NCBI GenBank assembly: GCA_943326975.2
Contig: CALPVI020000026.1
Coordinates: forward strand, 1-11,872
Length of the DNA: 11,872 nt
From: Actinomyces viscosus
Lineage (GTDB): Bacteria; Bacteroidota; Bacteroidia; Flavobacteriales_D; Crocinitomicaceae
Direction of reading: 5' to 3'
Shown here: positions 6,968 through 11,872 of the stretch, in pieces
Position numbering within the stretch: the first letter of the stretch is position 1
Layout of the letters: each line of letters opens with the position of its first letter
Position numbers and translations under genes: made by a program
The notes under the pieces: generated by a model
The model's database searches: none
Seen by the model: only the letters and a program-made list of their open reading frames with translations
What the model was told of the DNA's origin: nothing

Positions 6968-7995
6968 TGGAGACAGGATTATTTATTGAAAAAATTATAC
7001 TGATTGTAGCATTATTTTCTATAACAATGTTGATCGCAATGTATTCAACACTGTTTGAACGAAAAGTTGCTGCTTGGTTTCAAGATCGTATTGGACCAGA
7101 TAGAGCGGGACCTTTTGGAATATTACAACCCTTAGCAGATGGTGGTAAAATGTTTTTTAAAGAAGATTTTATTCCATTGAATTCTGATAAATGGTTATTT
7201 ATATTAGGACCTGGTATTGCTATGTTTACAGCATTAGTTACTGGAGCAGTTATTCCTTGGGGACCTGATTTTGATGCTTTTGGCAGAACAATTTCTTTAC
7301 AAGTCGCAGATGTAAATATTGGTATATTATATATTATGGGATTTGTTTCAATTGGAGTTTATGGTATTATGATTGGTGGTTGGGCATCAAATAATAAATA
7401 TTCTTTATTTGGAGCTATTCGTGCATCTTCTCAAATGATTTCTTATGAATTAGCAATGGGTGTTTCTGTTATTACAATCGTATTAATGGCAGGAAGTTTA
7501 AGCTTGAGAGATATTGTAGATGCACAGCATGGATTTAGTTGGTTCATTTGGAAACAACCTTTAGCTTTTATCATCTTTTTTGTATGTGCTTTAGCGGAAT
7601 GTAATAGAGCACCGTTTGATTTAGCTGAATGTGAAAGCGAGTTAATTGGAGGTTATCATACTGAGTATGGTTCTATGAAATTAGGATTCTTCTTATTTGC
7701 TGAGTACATCAATATGTTTATTTCTTCAGCGGTAATTGCAGCCTTATTTTTAGGTGGTTATAACTTTCCTGGAATGGATGCATTATCAGGCACATCTTTA
7801 GCAGTTGTAGGTACATTGGTATTCTTCGCTAAAATTTTCACAGTTATATTTATTTTCATGTGGATTCGTTGGACGTTACCACGTTTTAGATATGATCAAT
7901 TGATGCATTTAGGATGGAAAAAATTAATTCCATTAGCCTTGATTAATTTATTGGTTACAGCTGTAGTATTAGCATTTTATTATGGTTGGTTTTAA
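6967..7995 (+). CDS. nuoH: NADH-quinone oxidoreductase subunit H (NuoH)
   Basis: This ND1-type membrane subunit forms the entrance and part of the quinone channel, linking the N2 cluster to the proton-pumping arm. It has 342 residues with about eight hydrophobic helices. Conserved cytoplasmic-loop stretches are present: ERKVAAWFQDRIGPDRAG at 31-48, LQPLADGGKMFFKE at 53-66, NRAPFDLAECESEL at 213-226, and GGYHTEYGSMK at 228-238. The charged loop residues expected near the quinone cavity (Arg32, Glu211, Arg214, Asp218, Glu221, Glu223, Glu225, Glu233) are there. Two oddities are Ala220, where most relatives have Pro, and Cys212 and Cys222 flanking this motif. The start overlaps the nuoG stop by one base. 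Confidence 0.97.
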   Translation: METGLFIEKIILIVALFSITMLIAMYSTLFERKVAAWFQDRIGPDRAGPFGILQPLADGGKMFFKEDFIPLNSDKWLFILGPGIAMFTALVTGAVIPWGPDFDAFGRTISLQVADVNIGILYIMGFVSIGVYGIMIGGWASNNKYSLFGAIRASSQMISYELAMGVSVITIVLMAGSLSLRDIVDAQHGFSWFIWKQPLAFIIFFVCALAECNRAPFDLAECESELIGGYHTEYGSMKLGFFLFAEYINMFISSAVIAALFLGGYNFPGMDALSGTSLAVVGTLVFFAKIFTVIFIFMWIRWTLPRFRYDQLMHLGWKKLIPLALINLLVTAVVLAFYYGWF

Positions 7996-8023
7996 TTTAA
8001 TAGGAAATTCTAATTAGTGAATT

Positions 8024-8563
8024 ATGCAGAGTTTATCAAATAGAAGTAAGTTAGTTTCGAACAAGAAACTTTCTTTTATGGAAAAGTTATACTTACCGGC
8101 TATTTTTTCTGGTATGATGATAACGTTCAAGCACTTATTTCGTAAAAATAATACATTGAAATACCCTGAGGAACGTAAAGCGTTTGCTCCGAATTATCGA
8201 GGTATGCATGTATTGAAAAGAGACGAAGAAGGAAGAGAAAACTGTACAGCATGTGGTTTATGTGCAGTTGCTTGTCCAGCTGAAGCCATTACAATGACTG
8301 CTGGTGAAAGAGAAAAAGGAGAAGAAGGACTTTTCAGAGAAGAGAAATATGCAGAGACATATGAAATTAATATGTTGAGATGTATATTTTGCGGATTATG
8401 TGAAGAAGCATGTCCGAAAGAAGCAATTTTCTTAACAGATAGAATTGTTCCTACTAATTTCGAAAGAGGAGAGTTTATTTATGGTAAAGATCGTTTAGTT
8501 GAAAAAGTAGATAGTAGAATCGACATTTCATCAAGACAATTTACAGGTAAAAGAAAAATATAA
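8024..8563 (+). CDS. nuoI: NADH-quinone oxidoreductase subunit I (NuoI), two [4Fe-4S] ferredoxin-type subunit
   Basis: This TYKY-type subunit carries clusters N6a and N6b and hands electrons to N2 in NuoB. There are two classic motifs: CTACGLCAVACP at 74-85 (Cys74, 77, 80, 84) and CIFCGLCEEACP at 120-131 (Cys120, 123, 126, 130). The last cysteine of each motif serves the other cluster, as in bacterial ferredoxins. The N-terminal segment, about 19-40 (MEKLYLPAIFSGMMITFKHL), looks like the amphipathic stretch that lies on the membrane. The ATG at 8024 gives 179 residues. An internal ATG at codon 19 is possible, but residues 1-18 resemble what I recall of flavobacterial NuoI. The 28-nt spacer after nuoH is the longest within the operon. 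Confidence 0.97.
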   Translation: MQSLSNRSKLVSNKKLSFMEKLYLPAIFSGMMITFKHLFRKNNTLKYPEERKAFAPNYRGMHVLKRDEEGRENCTACGLCAVACPAEAITMTAGEREKGEEGLFREEKYAETYEINMLRCIFCGLCEEACPKEAIFLTDRIVPTNFERGEFIYGKDRLVEKVDSRIDISSRQFTGKRKI

Positions 8564-9072
8564 TGGATATCGTTACTATAGCTTATATTTTAGGAGGCTT
8601 GACATTAGGCTCAGCTTTAATGGTCATTTTAAGTCCTCATCCAGTGAGAAGTGTATTGTATTTAATCGTTACATTTTTTATGATTTCGGCTAATTATATT
8701 TTATTGAATGCTCAGTTTGTTGCAATCGTTAATATAATAGTTTATGCTGGTGCAATTATGGTATTGTTCTTATTCGTATTAATGATGCTGAATTTGAGTA
8801 AGGAAGCGGAACCAAAAAGTTCAAATATTATGAAATTTGCTGCTGTAATTGCTGGTGGAAGTTTATTAACTGTTTTTGTTTCTGCTATTAAAAAAGCAAT
8901 TTTAGTTCCAGGTGTTAAAAATGCAGCTAATGATTTAGGAGCAGTTAAGAATTTAGGTAGTGTTTTATTTCATGATTACATTTTGCCTTTCGAGATATCT
9001 TCAGTATTGTTTATTGCAGCAATGGTTGGAGCAGTATTATTAGCAAAACGTGAAAAACAAATAATTGATTAA
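8563..9072 (+). CDS. nuoJ: NADH-quinone oxidoreductase subunit J (NuoJ)
   Basis: This ND6-type membrane subunit of 169 residues has about five hydrophobic helices (roughly 5-23, 30-50, 53-76, 90-108 and 140-161). The conserved third helix, NIIVYAGAIMVLFLFVLMML at 57-76, carries the family's tyrosine and glycine pair; in known structures this helix forms a pi-bulge linked to coupling of quinone reduction to proton pumping. The gene overlaps the nuoI stop by one base (TAATG at 8561-8565) and ends one base before the preferred nuoK start. Confidence 0.96.
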   Translation: MDIVTIAYILGGLTLGSALMVILSPHPVRSVLYLIVTFFMISANYILLNAQFVAIVNIIVYAGAIMVLFLFVLMMLNLSKEAEPKSSNIMKFAAVIAGGSLLTVFVSAIKKAILVPGVKNAANDLGAVKNLGSVLFHDYILPFEISSVLFIAAMVGAVLLAKREKQIID

Positions 9073-9073
9073 G

Positions 9074-9403
9074 ATGGTATTAGCAACTTTATTTGAATCC
9101 GGTTTATCAATGGAGTATTATTTAATACTTTCATCGATTTTATTTGTGATTGGTGTAGTAGGAGTATTGATCCGAAAAAATGCCATCATTTTATTAATGT
9201 GTATCGAATTAATGTTAAACGCAGTTAACTTATTGTTAGTAGCATTTTCAACTTATTTTGGAAAAGCAGACGCACAAATTTTTGTGTTTTTCATTATGGT
9301 TGTTGCAGCTGCTGAAGCTACAGTAGGTTTATCGATTTTAGTGTTGATATACAGAAATGCAAGATCAGTAGATATTAGTTTGTTTAATAAACTAAAAGGT
9401 TAA
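9074..9403 (+). CDS. nuoK: NADH-quinone oxidoreductase subunit K (NuoK)
   Basis: This ND4L-type membrane subunit has three helices and two conserved membrane glutamates important for proton transfer: Glu45 in CIELMLNAVNL and Glu81 in AAAEATVGLS, numbered from the ATG at 9074. I prefer that start (109 residues), since it follows the nuoJ stop by one base and suits the tight packing. A TTG at 9065 adds three residues and is unlikely. An internal ATG at 9110 (protein MEYYLILSS, 97 residues) matches the most common family length and cannot be excluded. The conserved body starts at EYYLILS, so the first 12 residues are the uncertain part. Confidence 0.93.
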   Translation: MVLATLFESGLSMEYYLILSSILFVIGVVGVLIRKNAIILLMCIELMLNAVNLLLVAFSTYFGKADAQIFVFFIMVVAAAEATVGLSILVLIYRNARSVDISLFNKLKG

Positions 9404-9408
9404 TTTTT

Positions 9409-11304
9409 ATGAAAATTGAACAAATTGTCCCTTTAATTATTTTGTTGCCTTTGATAGGTGGCTTAATAAATGGTGTTATCGGAAAGAAATTGCCAAAATC
9501 TATTGTTGGCCTTATAGCAAGTGCAGTAATGTTTGTTTCTTTTGCTTTAGCATTGAATGTTTTCTTTCAATTAAAAGAAGTAACAACAATCAATTTATTT
9601 ACAGTTATTCATTTAGATTCTTTGACATTAAACGCAAGATTACTTGTAGATGATTTATCTATTTGGATGACATTAATCGTAACAGGAATTGGTTTCTTGA
9701 TTCATATTTTCTCAATGGGATATATGAGTCACGATGAAGGCTATTATAAGTTCTTTACATATTTGAATTTATTCATCTTCGCGATGTTAATTCTTATTTT
9801 AGGAAGTAACTATTTCATGTTGTTCTTCGGTTGGGAAGGTGTAGGTATCTGTTCTTATTTATTAATTGGTTTTCATTATAGTGATGAAAACAAAGGTTTA
9901 TTAAATGGAATAGCTGCTCGTAAAGCTTTCATCATGAATAGAATAGGTGATTTAGGTTTATTAATAGGACTTTTCTTATTATTAGCAACTTTTGGAACAT
10001 TAGAATATACCGAGGTAGCAGCTAAATTAGCTACATTAACACCTTCTAATTGGATGTTATTTGGAATTACGATTTGTTTATTTATTGGTGCAACTGGTAA
10101 ATCAGCACAGATTCCATTATTCACATGGTTGCCTGACGCGATGGCGGGACCAACTCCAGTTTCAGCATTGATCCACGCTGCTACGATGGTAACTGCAGGT
10201 ATCTTTTTAGTAGTTCGTTCTAATTTCTTATTTGAATTAGCTCCTCAAACACAAGACATAATGTTATATGTAGGGTTAGCCACTTCATTGGCTGCTGCAT
10301 TTATAGCAATGCGTCAAAACGATATTAAAAAGGTATTGGCTTACTCTACTGTTTCTCAATTAGGATTTATTTTTGTTGCTTTAGGAATGGGAGCTTATAC
10401 AGCTGCAATATTTCACGTAACAACACATGCTTTCTTTAAAGCATTATTATTCTTAGGTTCTGGTAGCGTTATTCATGCAATGTCTGATGAGCAAGATATT
10501 CGTAAAATGGGTGGATTGAGAAAATTCATACCAATTACACATATTACTTTCTTAATTGGAACTTTAGCGATTTCAGGTTTCCCTTTATTATCAGGTTTCT
10601 TCTCAAAAGATGAGATTTTAGCACATGCCTTACATCATAATGCATTTATTTATGGAGCTTTAGCTTTTAGTGCATTGTTAACGGCTATTTACATGTTTCG
10701 ATTATACTTTGTTGTTTTCTTCGGAGAATTTAGAGGTTCAGATCATGCAAAAAGTCATTTACATGAAAGCCCTTTGAATATGACTTTACCATTAATAGTT
10801 TTAGCGGTATTATCTATATTTGGAGGTCTATTAAATCTACCAGGCTCTCATTGGTTTTCACATTTCTTGAATCATAATGTAACTGGATTAGATAAAATTG
10901 TAGAGTTAAAAGAAGATTCAGGTTCATTAATAATTTTAATGGTTACTGCTTCTATTTTGACAATCGTTGCGTTAATTGGTGCTTATTCAATTTATGTGAA
11001 GAAAAATAGTTTACCTGTTTCAGATGATAAAGTGACAGGTTGGGCTAAATTATCTGCTAACAAATTGTATTTGGATGAAATTTACAATGCTTTATTTGTA
11101 AAACCAGTTGAATTATTATCAAAAGTATCTTATCAATTTATTGAAGTAGCTTTATTGAATAATATTGTTCTTGGTACGGCTAAATTAGTTGGGAAATCAG
11201 GTGATTTGGTTAAAAAGATTCAGACTGGACGTACTGAATGGTACATATTATGGATGGTTTTTGGAATCGTCGCTATGGTTGTTTATTATCTTTTAAATGT
11301 ATAA
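9409..11304 (+). CDS. nuoL: NADH-quinone oxidoreductase subunit L (NuoL), antiporter-like proton-pumping subunit
   Basis: This ND5-type subunit, distal in the membrane arm, is related to Mrp antiporters. It has 631 residues and many hydrophobic helices, plus the long C-terminal extension that forms the lateral helix along the arm. Key residues are visible: Glu143 in FFGWEGVGICSYLL (139-152), Lys231 in GATGKSAQIPLFTWLPDA (227-244), and His256 in GPTPVSALIHAATM (247-260). These match the Glu/Lys pair and histidine of the proton channel in E. coli NuoL (Glu144, Lys229, His254). The gene starts 5 nt after nuoK, and its last 8 nt overlap nuoM. Confidence 0.98.
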   Translation: MKIEQIVPLIILLPLIGGLINGVIGKKLPKSIVGLIASAVMFVSFALALNVFFQLKEVTTINLFTVIHLDSLTLNARLLVDDLSIWMTLIVTGIGFLIHIFSMGYMSHDEGYYKFFTYLNLFIFAMLILILGSNYFMLFFGWEGVGICSYLLIGFHYSDENKGLLNGIAARKAFIMNRIGDLGLLIGLFLLLATFGTLEYTEVAAKLATLTPSNWMLFGITICLFIGATGKSAQIPLFTWLPDAMAGPTPVSALIHAATMVTAGIFLVVRSNFLFELAPQTQDIMLYVGLATSLAAAFIAMRQNDIKKVLAYSTVSQLGFIFVALGMGAYTAAIFHVTTHAFFKALLFLGSGSVIHAMSDEQDIRKMGGLRKFIPITHITFLIGTLAISGFPLLSGFFSKDEILAHALHHNAFIYGALAFSALLTAIYMFRLYFVVFFGEFRGSDHAKSHLHESPLNMTLPLIVLAVLSIFGGLLNLPGSHWFSHFLNHNVTGLDKIVELKEDSGSLIILMVTASILTIVALIGAYSIYVKKNSLPVSDDKVTGWAKLSANKLYLDEIYNALFVKPVELLSKVSYQFIEVALLNNIVLGTAKLVGKSGDLVKKIQTGRTEWYILWMVFGIVAMVVYYLLNV

Positions 11305-11872
11305 GGCTTTGGAACTATTATTAATACCTAGTTTATTTGCTTTACTTACGTTGGTTGTTCCTCGTAATGTAATTCGTATTTATTCTCTTATTGGAGGATT
11401 AGCATCATTGGTTCTAACAGGATGGTTATTATGTAATTTCTATCAGTTTCATTCTGCTGCGGTTACTTTATTTTCATTAACACCAAATAATTTTGGTTTC
11501 ACAGCTAAAATGGGATATGATGGAATTGGTTTATTTATGGTGATCTTAACAAATGTTATAACTTTTATTATTTTGTTAAGTAACTATAATAGAGAAGTTT
11601 CACAAAATAAATTATTTACTTCAATGTTGTTTCTGATGCAAGCTGCTCTTTTAGGAGTGTTTGTTTCTTTAGATGGCTTGTTGTTCTATATTTTCTGGGA
11701 AATTTCGTTAATACCAATTTTTATCATTGCATTATCATTTGGAGGAGCAGATAGAAAAAGAACGTTAACAAAATTCTTCATTTACACATTTGTTGGTTCT
11801 TTAGCAATGTTGGCATCATTAATTGCTATTAAAAGTTATACAACTTCATTTGCTATTGAAGACTTAATGAAT
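11297..11872 (+). CDS. nuoM: NADH-quinone oxidoreductase subunit M (NuoM), 3' part cut by the window edge
   Basis: An ATG at 11297, inside the last codons of nuoL, opens a frame that continues for 192 codons to the right edge. The translation begins MYKALELLLIPSLF and is strongly hydrophobic. MGYDGIGLFMVILTN (72-86) and IFWEISLIPIFII (132-144) are ND4/NuoM signatures; Glu135 corresponds to the essential membrane glutamate (Glu144 in E. coli). A full NuoM has about 480-500 residues, so roughly 60 percent of the gene, including the Lys-containing helices, lies outside. The 8-nt overlap with nuoL is out of frame, consistent with coupled translation. Its place after nuoL is standard, and nuoN is expected to follow. 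Confidence 0.94.
   Translation, partial: MYKALELLLIPSLFALLTLVVPRNVIRIYSLIGGLASLVLTGWLLCNFYQFHSAAVTLFSLTPNNFGFTAKMGYDGIGLFMVILTNVITFIILLSNYNREVSQNKLFTSMLFLMQAALLGVFVSLDGLLFYIFWEISLIPIFIIALSFGGADRKRTLTKFFIYTFVGSLAMLASLIAIKSYTTSFAIEDLMN

Noticed and set aside
7996..8023. 28-nt nuoH-nuoI spacer as an internal promoter or attenuator
   Set aside because: It contains no TAnnTTTG match and no significant stem-loop; it looks like an ordinary short spacer.
9876..10124. 82-codon antisense frame opposite nuoL
   Set aside because: It is a shadow of the conserved proton-channel region of nuoL with no independent support.

Overview
The window is almost entirely one operon for respiratory complex I (NADH:quinone oxidoreductase, type I). 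Thirteen consecutive nuo genes, A B C D E F G H I J K L and the start of M, run on the + strand from position 1442 to the right edge. On the left, a divergently oriented RlmI-type 23S rRNA methyltransferase gene is cut by the left edge.

Organism: most likely a member of the Bacteroidota, probably in or near the Flavobacteriales. The DNA is AT-rich with strong use of TTA, AAA and GAA codons. There are no convincing Shine-Dalgarno sequences before the genes. Candidate promoters fit the Bacteroidota -7 consensus TAnnTTTG. nuoC and nuoD are separate genes, and NuoG is the short form of about 320 residues that I associate with flavobacteria. This assignment is inferred from sequence character, not from a search.

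Layout: 1-1142 (-) rlmI-like gene, missing its last residues. 1143-1441 divergent intergenic region with a candidate promoter facing each way and a perfect 10-bp inverted repeat. 1442-11304 nuoA to nuoL, tightly packed, with gaps of at most 28 nt and several overlaps (TAATG junctions at E/F, G/H and I/J; longer overlaps at A/B, B/C and L/M). 11297 to the edge is nuoM, truncated. nuoN would be expected just beyond the window.

How the genes work together: NuoE, NuoF and NuoG form the NADH-oxidising input module (FMN plus Fe-S clusters). NuoB, NuoC, NuoD and NuoI form the connecting module ending at cluster N2 and the quinone site, which is shared with NuoH. NuoA, J, K, L, M (and N) form the membrane proton-pumping arm. 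The Fe-S ligands and the key charged residues of each visible subunit are present, so the complex looks functional. The most notable departure from the E. coli/Thermus pattern is the short NuoG, which lacks the molybdopterin-type domain and ends in an unusual cysteine-rich tail. I found no mobile element, CRISPR array, RNA gene or undescribed system.
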